A DNA stretch of 64,000 nucleotides from Paenibacillus sp. MAEPY2 (GTDB taxonomy: Bacteria > Bacillota > Bacilli > Paenibacillales > Paenibacillaceae). Location: contig NZ_AWUK01000010.1 of assembly GCF_000499205.1 (NCBI RefSeq), forward strand, positions 62,001 through 126,000, given 5' to 3'. Below, piece by piece: positions 42,114-51,021 of this stretch (position 1 is the stretch's first letter; each line of letters starts with the position of its first letter). The notes beneath the pieces are model-generated. The model was not told where the DNA came from, did not search any database, and saw only the letters and a program-made list of their open reading frames with translations. The position numbers were made by a program, and so were the translations under genes.

Positions 42114-42149
42114 CGTTACTTATCTATAAAAAAACATCGTCATATCCAT

Positions 42150-42166
42150 AGTTGTACGTACATATT
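42150..42166 (-). promoter_or_regulatory. AraR box in the araR promoter
   Basis: AGTTGTACGTACATATT, a close match to the known Bacillus AraR operator (ATTTGTACGTACAAAT-like), 37 nt before the araR ATG. A half-like site AACGTACAACT lies at 42218-42228. Confidence 0.8.
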
Positions 42167-42337
42167 TTATCATGATTCAAATGGAATGGAAATGCAACAG
42201 CAGTTTTTTTGAATTGAAACGTACAACTCCCATTACAAAACAGAGATATGTACCTGACAACAAAGCCTGTTGAGTACAGAAATTAGATCATTTAGACGGT
42301 ATATTTCAGTTAATGTAAGTATAACTATTATAAATTA

Positions 42338-42366
42338 TTGACAAATGTACGTACAAAAAATATACT
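42338..42366 (+). promoter_or_regulatory. araBDA promoter with AraR box in the spacer
   Basis: TTGACA (42338-42343), 17 bp, TATACT (42361-42366). The spacer carries AAATGTACGTACAAAA (42343-42358), so bound AraR would sit on top of RNA polymerase. The leader to araB is about 115 nt. Confidence 0.9.
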
Positions 42367-42490
42367 AAGGCTGTCGGAAAAGGAAAGCGCATTCTTTTCA
42401 ATAAACCAGAATATGAATTCATTTCAATCATCCTAAGCCAAAACTATTTTTACTTTTACCTACTGTGGTCAGAGAGGGGACTACGTGATC

Positions 42491-44107
42491 ATGAGTCATG
42501 TGGATATGAAAGAAGCGATTACCAAGGGAGCCACTTCACTAGGCATCGAATTTGGATCGACACGGATCAAGGCGGTGCTGATCGACGAACGTTTTGAGAC
42601 CATTGCGTCAGGCAGTTTTGAATGGGAAAACCTCCTGAAAGACGGATATTGGACGTACAACCAGGAGGATATTATCACAGGTCTTCAGACCGCATATCGT
42701 GAAATGAAGCAAGACGTGGAACGGAAATACGGTTTCACGTTGCAAACCGTAGGTTCCATCGGATTTTCCGCCATGATGCATGGATATATCGCATTGGATG
42801 GTGCGGGAGAACTGTTGGTACCGTTCCGGACGTGGCGTAACGCGACTACGGGGAAGGCTGCGAGAGAGCTTACGGATCTTCTTCAGTTCAATATCCCCGA
42901 ACGCTGGAGCATCGCTCACTTATACCAAGCGATCTTGGACGAAGAGGCTCATGTGCCTCGCATCGACCACCTGACAACCTTGGCTGGCTACATACACTTG
43001 CTGCTGACGGGTAATAAAGCCATCGGTATTGGCGACGCTTCGGGCATTTTTCCAATCGATGAGTCTACGCATAATTATCACCCATCCATGATCAAGCAGT
43101 TCGATGAACGGATCGCAGACAAAGGCTATTCGTGGAAAGTCGAGGACCTTCTTCCCAAGGTGTATCTCGCAGGTGAGAACGCTGGTGAGTTAACCGAAGC
43201 GGGAGCCAAGCTACTGGACCCTTCGAATGATTTGCAGTCAGGCATTCCGCTTTGTCCGCCGGAAGGTGATGCGGGAACGGGCATGGTGGCAACGAATAGC
43301 GTGAGAAAGCGTACGGGCAACATCTCCGTCGGCACGTCCGTGTTCGCGATGATCGTATTGGAAAAGGAATTATCCAAAGTCTATCCCGAGATCGATATGG
43401 TTACGACGCCGGATGGCAGTCCGGTAGGTATGGTACATGCCAACAATTGCTCCAGCGATATCAACGCATGGCTGGGCTTGTTCCGTGAATTTTCCGAGGC
43501 GATGGGATACGAAGTGGATACCGGCAAATTGTTCGGCGTGATGTTCAATAAGGCGTTGGAAGCCGACCCGGATGGTGGCGGTTTGCTGAGCTACGGTTAT
43601 TACTCAGGTGAAAACATTACGGGCCTCGACAAAGGTCGTCCATTGTTCGTTCGTTCACCGGAAAGCAACTTTAATCTGGCGAATTTCATGCGCACGCATC
43701 TATTCACTGCTTTCGGTGCACTCAAGCTTGGCATGGACATTTTGACGAAGAACGAGCATGTGGCAATTGACAGCATTTTGGCTCATGGAGGTCTGTTCAA
43801 GACCCCTGTTGTCGGACAGCGGATCGTAGCTGCAGCGATGAACGTGCCGGTGTCAGTGATGTCTACAGCGGGTGAAGGCGGTGCATGGGGAATGGCGCTT
43901 CTGGCCTCGTACATGATCAACAAGGATCAGCAGGAGAGCCTGGATGTGTTTCTTGAGCAGAAGGTCTTCCATGATGTCGAGGGTGAAGAAGTTACGCCGG
44001 ATGCATCGGATGTCAAAGGATTTGAAGCATTTATCGAACGTTATCGGAAGGGCCTCGCGATTGAGCAGGCGGCGGTAGATCATCTGGTAGAGAACGGGAG
44101 GGGCTAA
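42491..44107 (+). CDS. araB: FGGY-family sugar kinase, L-ribulokinase by context
   Basis: 538-residue FGGY kinase that by position phosphorylates L-ribulose at O5. ATP/sugar marks: [18 protein letters not shown] at the N-terminus, [105 protein letters not shown]. The sequence is not the classic B. subtilis AraB type (MAYTIGVDFGTLSGR...); it looks closer to xylulokinase-like FGGY proteins, so the assignment rests on the araD-araA neighbours. Start ATG 42491 or GTG 42485, both served by GAGAGGGGA. Confidence 0.85.
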   Translation: MSHVDMKEAITKGATSLGIEFGSTRIKAVLIDERFETIASGSFEWENLLKDGYWTYNQEDIITGLQTAYREMKQDVERKYGFTLQTVGSIGFSAMMHGYIALDGAGELLVPFRTWRNATTGKAARELTDLLQFNIPERWSIAHLYQAILDEEAHVPRIDHLTTLAGYIHLLLTGNKAIGIGDASGIFPIDESTHNYHPSMIKQFDERIADKGYSWKVEDLLPKVYLAGENAGELTEAGAKLLDPSNDLQSGIPLCPPEGDAGTGMVATNSVRKRTGNISVGTSVFAMIVLEKELSKVYPEIDMVTTPDGSPVGMVHANNCSSDINAWLGLFREFSEAMGYEVDTGKLFGVMFNKALEADPDGGGLLSYGYYSGENITGLDKGRPLFVRSPESNFNLANFMRTHLFTAFGALKLGMDILTKNEHVAIDSILAHGGLFKTPVVGQRIVAAAMNVPVSVMSTAGEGGAWGMALLASYMINKDQQESLDVFLEQKVFHDVEGEEVTPDASDVKGFEAFIERYRKGLAIEQAAVDHLVENGRG

Positions 44108-44110
44108 CAC

Positions 44111-44806
44111 ATGTTAGAACAACTGAAAGAAGAGGTCTATGAGGCGAATCTGGAGCTTCCTAAGCACGGACTGGTAAAGTTCACATGGGGTAATGTTAGC
44201 GCGATGGATCGAGACAGCGGTCTATTTGTCATCAAACCGAGCGGTGTCAGCTATGACAAGATGAAACCAAGCGACATGGTTGTGGTTGATCTGGACGGCA
44301 ATGTGGTGGAGGGCGAAATGAGACCTTCTTCTGATACCGCAACTCACGCGGTGCTGTACAAACATTATCCGGAAATCGGCGGTATCGTGCACACTCATTC
44401 CACCTGGGCGACCATCTGGGCGCAAGCTGGCCTGGACGTACCTGTGATGGGAACGACGCATGCTGATACCTTCTATGGTGCCGTACCTTGTGCCCGTTTC
44501 TTGAACCAGGGAGAGATCGATCGCGGCTACGAAGCGGAGACAGGCCATGTCATTATCGAGACATTCGAACAGCGCGGACTGGATGTGATGGCGATCCCGG
44601 CAGTCCTGCTTCATGGCCATGCACCGTTCACGTGGGGCAAAGACGCCAAGTCGGCTGTCGTAAACAGCGTCGTGCTGGAGGAAGTATGCAAAATGAACCT
44701 GTATGCACGGCAATTGAATAACTTTGCCAAAGAACTGCCACAGGGCATTTTGGATAAACACTATTTGCGGAAACACGGAAAAGACGCGTACTACGGACAG
44801 AAGTAA
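44111..44806 (+). CDS. araD: L-ribulose-5-phosphate 4-epimerase
   Basis: 231-residue class II aldolase-fold epimerase making D-xylulose 5-phosphate. Motifs: LELPKHGLVKFTWGNVSAMD, VIKPSGVSYDKMKPSDMVVV, MRPSSDTATHAVLYKHYPEI, the zinc histidines GGIVHTHSTWATIWAQAG, TTHADTFYGAVPCARFL, PAVLLHGHAPFTWGKDA, HYLRKHGKDAYYGQ. It starts 3 nt after araB. The structured repeat (copy 3) separates it from araA. Confidence 0.96.
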   Translation: MLEQLKEEVYEANLELPKHGLVKFTWGNVSAMDRDSGLFVIKPSGVSYDKMKPSDMVVVDLDGNVVEGEMRPSSDTATHAVLYKHYPEIGGIVHTHSTWATIWAQAGLDVPVMGTTHADTFYGAVPCARFLNQGEIDRGYEAETGHVIIETFEQRGLDVMAIPAVLLHGHAPFTWGKDAKSAVVNSVVLEEVCKMNLYARQLNNFAKELPQGILDKHYLRKHGKDAYYGQK

Positions 44807-44838
44807 TAATTAGTACTGACCTTATGTAGTGCCTGATT

Positions 44839-44989
44839 TTTACACGGTAACGGAGAGTGCAGAACCAATCTGGAGAAGCGAAGCGCTCGCGTTTATCACA
44901 GGATTTTCCCTTTGCAAAAAGGGAATCAAAAAATCCGGGGATAAACAGCGATCGGAAGATGGTACTGCAATCGGAGTGGCAAGTGTAAA
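44839..44989 (+). repeat. Structured ~150-nt repeat, copy 3 (araD-araA gap)
   Basis: Third copy of the element at 1334 and 3758. Outer arms TTTACAC/GTGTAAA, then TGCAG/CTGCA, ACC/GGT and ATCT/AGAT, then the conserved GGAGAAGCGAAGCG-CTCGCGTTTATC and GGGGATAAACAGCGATCGGAAG-like core. One extra A interrupts GATAA-CAGCGA. It ends 38 nt before araA, inside the arabinose operon. Confidence 0.85.
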
Positions 44990-45027
44990 CGAGTTGTAAA
45001 TACATTAAAAGAGAAGAGGATGATTAC

Positions 45028-46452
45028 ATGTCAGCAACAGCAGCTAAACAGTTTTGGTTCGTCGTAGGTTCGCAGCATCTGTACGGTGAAGAAGCACTGG
45101 GCGAGGTTAAAGCCAACGCACAGAAAATTACGGATGCTCTCAATGCAAGTGGCGTGCTGCCATATCCGCTCGTATTGCAGGATTTGGCGGTAAGCGCAGA
45201 TAAAATCACGAGCATCATGAAAGAAGTGAACTATCGCGACGAGGTGGCGGGTGTAATTACTTGGATGCATACGTTCTCGCCTGCAAAAATGTGGATTCGG
45301 GGTACGAAATTGCTGCAAAAACCGTTGCTTCATCTGGCGACCCAATTCAATGAAAGTATTCCTTGGGCGACCATCGACATGGACTTTATGAATCTGAACC
45401 AAGCCGCTCACGGTGACCGCGAATATGGTTTCATCAATGCACGCCTGAGAAAACAAAACAAAATCGTTGTTGGCTACTGGGAGCGCCCAGAAGTGCAGCA
45501 GCAAGTTGCGGATTGGATGGACGTAGCGGTTGCCTATAACGAAAGCTTCAACATCAAGGTTGCCCGTTTCGGCGACAACATGCGTAATGTAGGCGTGACC
45601 GAAGGGGATAAAGTGGAAGCACAGATTCAATTCGGATGGACTGTTGATTATTTTGGTATCGGCGACCTCGTACAATACGTGAATGCCGTAACAGAGCAAG
45701 AAATCGATGATCTGATCGCTCAGTATGCAGAGCTGTATGAATTCCATTATGGCACGAACAGCAAAGAAGCTTGGGAAGCTAGCGTACGTGTACAAGCAAG
45801 CTATGAAATTGCGATCAAACGTTTCCTGGACGAGGGAGGATACAGTGCCTTCACCACCAACTTCGAAGATCTGCATGGCATGAAGCAGCTTCCGGGTCTG
45901 GCTGTTCAACGCCTGATGGCCCAAGGGTATGGCTTTGCTGGGGAGGGCGACTGGAAAACGGCTGCACTCGACCGCCTGCTCAAAGTTATGGCCCATAACG
46001 AAAACACAGGTTTCATGGAGGATTACACATACGAAATGGCGGCTGGTCAAGAGGCGATCCTTCAATCCCATATGCTTGAAGTAGACCCGACACTCGCCAG
46101 CAACAAACCGAAAATCATCGTGTCCCCACTGGGTATTGGCGATCGTGAAGATCCTGCACGTCTCGTTTTCGATGGCAAAGCAGGAGAAGGTGTCGTGGTA
46201 TCCATGGCAGACTTCGGAACGCATTACAAATTGTTGATCAACGAAGTATCCGCATTCGAACCGACAGTTCCAGCGCCTAATCTGCCGGTAGCACGTGTAC
46301 TGTGGAATGTGAAGCCCAATTTCCAGGACGGGGTTAGAGCTTGGATCGAGAATGGCGGCGGTCACCATACCGTAGTTTCCTTGAACCTGACAACAGACCA
46401 GATTGTTACTTATGCTAAATTGGTGAACCTGGAGTACGTTGTGATTAAATAA
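45028..46452 (+). CDS. araA: L-arabinose isomerase
   Basis: 474-residue metal-dependent isomerase (L-arabinose to L-ribulose). Marks: [156 protein letters not shown] (active-site Glu), [18 protein letters not shown]. Full length. AGAAGAGGATG is the ribosome site. Last gene of araBDA; the order B-D-A differs from A-B-D in B. subtilis. Confidence 0.97.
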   Translation: MSATAAKQFWFVVGSQHLYGEEALGEVKANAQKITDALNASGVLPYPLVLQDLAVSADKITSIMKEVNYRDEVAGVITWMHTFSPAKMWIRGTKLLQKPLLHLATQFNESIPWATIDMDFMNLNQAAHGDREYGFINARLRKQNKIVVGYWERPEVQQQVADWMDVAVAYNESFNIKVARFGDNMRNVGVTEGDKVEAQIQFGWTVDYFGIGDLVQYVNAVTEQEIDDLIAQYAELYEFHYGTNSKEAWEASVRVQASYEIAIKRFLDEGGYSAFTTNFEDLHGMKQLPGLAVQRLMAQGYGFAGEGDWKTAALDRLLKVMAHNENTGFMEDYTYEMAAGQEAILQSHMLEVDPTLASNKPKIIVSPLGIGDREDPARLVFDGKAGEGVVVSMADFGTHYKLLINEVSAFEPTVPAPNLPVARVLWNVKPNFQDGVRAWIENGGGHHTVVSLNLTTDQIVTYAKLVNLEYVVIK

Positions 46453-46503
46453 GTTTGTTATTCATGAAATTCATTCATGAACTCATACAAATTCTTTCCT
46501 TTT

Positions 46504-46523
46504 GGCCGGGGGGTTCCCCGGCC
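46504..46523 (+). terminator. Terminator after araA
   Basis: GGCCGGGG/CCCCGGCC stem, GGTT loop, CTTT tail. Confidence 0.65.
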
Positions 46524-46654
46524 CTTTGTCTTGCCGTGAGGCGCATGGTATGCGGCCGAAACGGATCTTGTGCTCACGCCAAGACAAAGGATAACGTTAG
46601 TACCGTCGACTACGCTCTATTTTGCTATAATAGCCCAAAGGAGGTTATCCATTA

Positions 46655-47428
46655 ATGATGCATACCCAAGAAAGTTTACTCCACCAACTGCGCCAGCTCG
46701 GTATCGATGACCAAGGAACGCTGCTTGTTCACTCTTCCATGAAAAGCATGGGCGAAGTCGAAGGCGGCGCGGATACAGTGTTGGATGCATTGACCGAATA
46801 TATGAAGGAAGGACTGCTGGTGTTGCCAACGCATACATGGTCCACGATCAATGCGGACAACCCGATGTTCCACGTGGAATCTTCACCCTGCTGCGTCGGT
46901 ATTCTGCCTGAGCTGTTTCGCAAACGGCCTGACGTAGTACGTTCTTGGCACCCTACACATTCGGTAGCTGCTCTGGGGCGAGATGCCGAAGCATTTACGA
47001 AGGACGATCATCTTTATGATACACCGTGCGCGAGAGGCTCCGCCTGGGGTAAGCTGCTTGATCGAAAGGCAACCATCCTGTTGGTCGGCGTTGATCTGAA
47101 GAGGAACACGTTTATCCATGGCATCGAAGAATGGGTGGACATCCCGGGCAGGTTAACGGATGAGCCTGAGATGTTAAGCACAGTTTTACCCGATGGAACC
47201 GAGATTTCGGTACCTTCACGTAGACATTGCGGATTGTCGTGGTCGGAGCATTTTTGGAAAGTGGATGACGTTCTTGAACGTAAAGGCGCAATGCGTAAGG
47301 GGCAGCTTGGTGATGCAGTTGTCAGAGTGTGTGATGCGGCGATGTTGACGGAAGTCATTACGGACATGCTCCAAGATAATCCGGATTTATTCTCAGACAA
47401 TTTGCCTTTGGAAGCGATGTACGAATGA
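46655..47428 (+). CDS. AAC(3)-family N-acetyltransferase
   Basis: 257-residue protein of the aminoglycoside 3-N-acetyltransferase/YokD family: TLLVHSSMKSMGEVEGGADT, LLVLPTHTWSTINADNPMFH, VGILPELFRKRPDVVRSWHP, THSVAALGRDAEAFTKDDH, TPCARGSAWGKLLDRKATIL, VGVDLKRNTFIHGIEEWVDI. The HPTHSVAA and CTPF-like (CARGSAWGKL) blocks build the acetyl-CoA and substrate site. The extended -10 TTGCTATAAT (46622-46631) and AAAGGAGG lie directly upstream. Chromosomal members often have weak or no aminoglycoside activity, so resistance is not assured. Confidence 0.92.
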   Translation: MMHTQESLLHQLRQLGIDDQGTLLVHSSMKSMGEVEGGADTVLDALTEYMKEGLLVLPTHTWSTINADNPMFHVESSPCCVGILPELFRKRPDVVRSWHPTHSVAALGRDAEAFTKDDHLYDTPCARGSAWGKLLDRKATILLVGVDLKRNTFIHGIEEWVDIPGRLTDEPEMLSTVLPDGTEISVPSRRHCGLSWSEHFWKVDDVLERKGAMRKGQLGDAVVRVCDAAMLTEVITDMLQDNPDLFSDNLPLEAMYE

Positions 47429-47769
47429 GGAGTGGGCCGTCCGGTGACGGAGGGCTCTATATACGCATTTCCGTACCTCCTACGACAGCTAACAAGGTCT
47501 TCTTCCCTCCCGGTTTGCATCAAAACGTTCAAATTCTTTCACGAAAACGCAAAAATAGAACAAAATTCAATCAGAGGTTGGTTGGATTGCCATTGTATGG
47601 GCTACTCAGTCCAGTAGCGGTATGATAAGATGTGGTTAATTTAACCAATAGCAGTAGTGTAGGAATATCTTTTATAGATTTATCGAAGGTTCACATTAGC
47701 GTAAGCAGCGTTATGAAATACCCCAGTTCAATACTATCCTCGTTGTCGCATGCAAAAAGGAGAAGATTC
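47429..47769. other. Intergenic before the GGDEF gene
   Basis: About 340 nt. The perfect palindrome TGGTTAATTTAACCA (47633-47647) is a candidate operator. An open frame in the GGDEF gene's phase starts at 47632 but lacks a ribosome site. Confidence 0.5.
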
Positions 47770-49464
47770 GTGAGCCTATTAGTATGGTATGATCTCTTTC
47801 TATTCGTCCTATTGTTTGTTGTGTACGTATATGTTTTTGCTACAGTTAGAATTACGAACTTACATAAGGTTTACTTTTTGTTTCATGGGTTGATGATGCT
47901 GTGGCCATTCTGTCAGTTTGCGAGTACGTTGACGGATGATCCCGGCTTGCAGTTGTTCTATGTTACGTTATCTTTTGTCGCGGTTTCCTTGCTCGGGGGC
48001 GGTTGGCTGCTGCTTACCATCTTTATTACTGGTGAGGCGGAGCGATTAGGCAAAATAAGATCCTTCCTGCTATTTATTCCCGCGGTTATTGGCGCTGCAG
48101 GCGTGGTCCTGAACCCGTGGAGCTGGTTTGTAACTCCGCTGGAAGGCGGTTATGTTGAGCGGGCCTATGGACCCTGGTTCTGGGTTGTCATGTTTATTCT
48201 CGTGAGCTACTTTGTGACCTCCCTCTTTATTTTGTTCCGGGCACTTTATTCTTCACGAACGTCCACCATGATTAAAAACCAGGTGAAAGTTACGCTATGG
48301 GGCATATTCGTGCTAGCTGTTTTTGCAACCATCGACGCTCTGCTTAATGTAGTTCTAAGAGCGTATTTACCATTCATCATTCCCGGACTGACTTCGCTGG
48401 GGATTTTCCTGTCTGACCTTTTCTTCGTTTATGTAATTAAAAGATACAATGTGTTCGATCTGGTTTCCATCGCCCATGAGGATGTGATCAATACCATTCC
48501 TTACGGCATCCTTGTATTGGATGAGAATGAGATGATTATTGAATTGAACAAAGCCTCGCGATCCTTTATGGATCTGCATGTGGGGGATTCTTTTGATATG
48601 GCAGCATTTCTGAATTCTGTTCGTGTAGAGGGCAGCAGTCAGACGTTTCTGGATCAGTATAAGCAAAAGGACAATATCCTGTCTCAAATTGAAATTATCA
48701 CGCAGCGCGACATTATGCGTCATTATATTCTCCAATCGTCTCCGATTGTGGATTCTTCTCGCAAACCTATTGGTCATATCCTTACGTTCCAAGATGTCTC
48801 TCAAGAGCGCTTCTATGTAAAAGAAATGAATCGGCAGAATGAGACGCTTCAGGAGCGTAATCATGCCCTGGATCGCATTCGTTTGGAGTTGTCCGAGGCC
48901 AATCGCAAGCTGGAAGAACTCGCCCTGACGGACAGTCTGACGAACTGCTACAACCGCCGTTATCTGACTCAACACCTGAATCACGAGGTCATCACCAACA
49001 TTCAATACAAAACGCCGTTTTCACTCATACTCCTGGATATTGATTACTTCAAAGCGATCAATGATCGCTACGGACATGTCATCGGGGATGAAGTGCTGCA
49101 TCGCACCGCTCAGGCCGTCAAAGAATCCATTCGGAGTACCGATATTCTAACGCGATATGGCGGGGAGGAATTTATGATCTACCTTCCGCATACCGAACGA
49201 CAGTTAGCTCAACAAATAGCGGAACGCGTGAGATTAGCGGTGGAGTCGAACCTCATTGTGGTGGATCATGAGATCGAAGAGGTGTCTATTACGATTAGCA
49301 TAGGGATTCTGTCTATCGAGGATTTCGAATGTGAGCATGTACCGGACAATCCGGAGGGGTACTTAATTAAGTTGTTCGCTGCGGTAGATAAGGCGTTGTA
49401 TCAGGCGAAGCAGAATGGGCGTAATCGGATTGAGTTTGCGGAGTTTGAGGGTGTTGTTCTGTGA
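47770..49464 (+). CDS. 7TM-PAS-GGDEF diguanylate cyclase
   Basis: 564-residue membrane-bound diguanylate cyclase that should make c-di-GMP. Seven N-terminal helices (about 1-230) match the 7TM region of histidine-kinase-type sensors; a PAS domain follows (about 240-350; TIPYGILVLDENEMIIELNK), a short coiled coil (NETLQERNHALDRIRLELSE), then GGDEF (about 390-555) with LTDSLTNCYNRRYL and active-site RYGGEEFMIYL. No inhibitory RxxD is obvious. The start is GTG 47770, 5-6 nt after AAAAAGGAGA; the longer frame from 47632 has none. It may feed the PilZ synthase at 30788 (inference). Confidence 0.92.
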   Translation: MSLLVWYDLFLFVLLFVVYVYVFATVRITNLHKVYFLFHGLMMLWPFCQFASTLTDDPGLQLFYVTLSFVAVSLLGGGWLLLTIFITGEAERLGKIRSFLLFIPAVIGAAGVVLNPWSWFVTPLEGGYVERAYGPWFWVVMFILVSYFVTSLFILFRALYSSRTSTMIKNQVKVTLWGIFVLAVFATIDALLNVVLRAYLPFIIPGLTSLGIFLSDLFFVYVIKRYNVFDLVSIAHEDVINTIPYGILVLDENEMIIELNKASRSFMDLHVGDSFDMAAFLNSVRVEGSSQTFLDQYKQKDNILSQIEIITQRDIMRHYILQSSPIVDSSRKPIGHILTFQDVSQERFYVKEMNRQNETLQERNHALDRIRLELSEANRKLEELALTDSLTNCYNRRYLTQHLNHEVITNIQYKTPFSLILLDIDYFKAINDRYGHVIGDEVLHRTAQAVKESIRSTDILTRYGGEEFMIYLPHTERQLAQQIAERVRLAVESNLIVVDHEIEEVSITISIGILSIEDFECEHVPDNPEGYLIKLFAAVDKALYQAKQNGRNRIEFAEFEGVVL

Positions 49465-49479
49465 ATTCATGAAATTAAG

Positions 49480-49509
49480 AAAGAGTGAGAGGTTATCTCC
49501 ACTCTTTTT
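49480..49509 (+). terminator. Terminator of the GGDEF gene
   Basis: AAAGAGTG-AGA paired with TCT-CCACTCTTT, five T. Confidence 0.75.
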
Positions 49510-49528
49510 GATTTCAATGCTGATATTT

Positions 49529-49876
49529 TCAATCAGAACCTTTTTGTAGTTTTTCTATAGTCATAAGAATCTCTTTGTTAATTTTCGTTAAGGATGCAAT
49601 TTCATCTGAACTTTTACCACTTATTAAAGTTATATGTTCATCCAAAGCTCTTTTGTACTCGGATTCTTCCTGGAATTTAAAAATTTCTTCAGCCGGAACC
49701 TGAAAACCATTTATAATTTTTTCTAGAGTCTCCAGAGAAATATTTCGATCTCCCCGTTCAACCCCACCAATGTAACTGTAATGAAGACCTGCTGCTTCTG
49801 CTAATTGTTCTTGAGTCCAGCCTTTTGCCTTTCTTAACTCACGTATCCGATTTCCTACACTTTCTGGTAAATTCAT
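49529..49876 (-). CDS. XRE-family HTH regulator
   Basis: 115-residue regulator with an N-terminal Cro/C1-type helix-turn-helix (about 8-62; IRELRKAKGWTQEQLAEAAG, LHYSYIGGVERGDRNISLET, LEKIINGFQVPAEEIF) and a helical C-terminal tail of about 45 residues (EYKRALDEHITLISGKSSDE) for oligomerisation. GGAGGTGATC precedes the ATG. Divergent from a TPR-like gene across a ~165-nt AT-rich gap. This resembles SinR/SlrR-type or RRNPP regulator loci, but no anti-repressor is identified. Confidence 0.9.
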   Translation of the reverse strand: MNLPESVGNRIRELRKAKGWTQEQLAEAAGLHYSYIGGVERGDRNISLETLEKIINGFQVPAEEIFKFQEESEYKRALDEHITLISGKSSDEIASLTKINKEILMTIEKLQKGSD

Positions 49877-50040
49877 GTGATCACCTCCACTTAAGGTTAG
49901 AAGAGGTTATTGATTCGTTACAGACTAATATATGCAAATTGATTTTAGAAATAACAGTACTTATATGTACAATTTATATTGATCTTCTTTTGACTTTTCT
50001 ATACAATTACATGAAAACGGAAAATTAAGGAGGATTATCT

Positions 50041-50844
50041 TTGCGAAAATCTATCCTAAAATCACTCAAACCGGACATTATTGTTGAAATGTTGGAGATG
50101 GCTGTTGCTTTTGAGAATTGGAACAAGGTGATGGAGACAGCGGACGTCTTGTACCAATGTGTGCAGTGCATCCATGAAGAGCGACAGGAGCATCGGGCCA
50201 AGGGATTGCCTTTACCCTATATCCGTACCGAGCGTCCGTTGATCTATTATTACGGGTTCAGTCTCCAGATGCGAGGCATGGCTCACCAGATGATGGGACA
50301 GGTGGATCAGGCGTGGGCGTGTATCGACCAGTATGCAGAACTAGCATGGACGGAAGAGCTGGATGAGGAGGGAATGCAAGTAGTGCAGGAGTTTAGGCAT
50401 CGAGCACAGGTGAATCGGTATGCGCTGGAGATTAATGCGGGGCATGCAGAGCTGCTGGAGGAGTATGTGAATTTTCTGCTAGAGCACCCAGATGAATGTA
50501 TAGCAGGTTTGAGAACGATTGTGGGGGCGGCGGTCCGGTATCGTTGGCAGATTGATCGAGTTTTACATATGATTGCGAGTCAGGTTCAAGGTAGTGGCAG
50601 AGAAATAGATTCTTCAAACAACGATGATATGTACCATTACTGTTTTCACCGGGCTTTATACGAACAAGGGATGGGGAGGCAAAAGAAAGCGGTGGAGTTC
50701 ATTTTGCAGGCGCTCAGGTTAGCGGATGAGCTTGAGATGAATCCGTATTTCAAAAAATGCGCAGCACTACTAGAATCGTTGCGGGAAGATGCGACAGTGG
50801 AGCAGATTGGGCGGTATCGGGCTTTTTTGGAGGAGATAGGGTAA
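50041..50844 (+). CDS. TPR-like helical protein next to XRE regulator
   Basis: 267-residue all-helical soluble protein: a series of about six helix pairs (for example EMLEMAVAFENWNKVMETAD, YYYGFSLQMRGMAHQMMGQV, YCFHRALYEQGMGRQKKAVE, FILQALRLADELEMNPYFKK) with TPR-like spacing, as in the C-terminal domains of RRNPP/Rap-type proteins, but with no N-terminal DNA-binding domain. The start is TTG 50041 after AAGGAGG. Its neighbour on the other strand is an XRE HTH protein, and a micro-ORF follows directly, hence a possible split peptide-sensing system. The specific family is not recognised. Confidence 0.75.
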   Translation: MRKSILKSLKPDIIVEMLEMAVAFENWNKVMETADVLYQCVQCIHEERQEHRAKGLPLPYIRTERPLIYYYGFSLQMRGMAHQMMGQVDQAWACIDQYAELAWTEELDEEGMQVVQEFRHRAQVNRYALEINAGHAELLEEYVNFLLEHPDECIAGLRTIVGAAVRYRWQIDRVLHMIASQVQGSGREIDSSNNDDMYHYCFHRALYEQGMGRQKKAVEFILQALRLADELEMNPYFKKCAALLESLREDATVEQIGRYRAFLEEIG

Positions 50845-50857
50845 GGGGGATTTGCTG

Positions 50858-50953
50858 GTGATAAGTGCTTTGAAATGGGTAAATGCATATAGGACCATAG
50901 CACCGATGAGTGGTACAGCTTATGTTTTAGAAATGGTCAAATCAGGATGTTAG
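50858..50953 (+). CDS. 31-residue micro-ORF after the TPR-like gene
   Basis: GTG start 7 nt after AAGGGGGA, which itself overlaps the stop of the TPR-like gene; encodes MISALKWVNAYRTIAPMSGT followed by AYVLEMVKSGC. Spacing and ribosome site argue for translation, and the position is that of phr-type signal genes behind rap. The sequence lacks a clear export signal, so the role as a peptide signal is speculative. Confidence 0.4.
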   Translation: MISALKWVNAYRTIAPMSGTAYVLEMVKSGC

Positions 50954-51021
50954 CCGGATGGTCTGTCATACAAACTTCTGCTAACATTGGTTAATCCTAT
51001 TTTAAATGAGCGGAGAAACGT

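Noticed and set aside
45031..46368. 445-codon minus-strand open frame opposite araA
   Set aside because: Shadow of the highly biased araA coding strand; no ribosome site, and the plus-strand product is an unmistakable L-arabinose isomerase.
46655..47428. Calling the AAC(3)-like gene a proven aminoglycoside resistance determinant
   Set aside because: Family membership is clear, but many chromosomal YokD-like members do not confer resistance; there is no mobile context.
47632..47769. N-terminal extension of the GGDEF protein
   Set aside because: No ribosome site, polar non-conserved text before the first helix, and a strong AAGGAG before GTG 47770.
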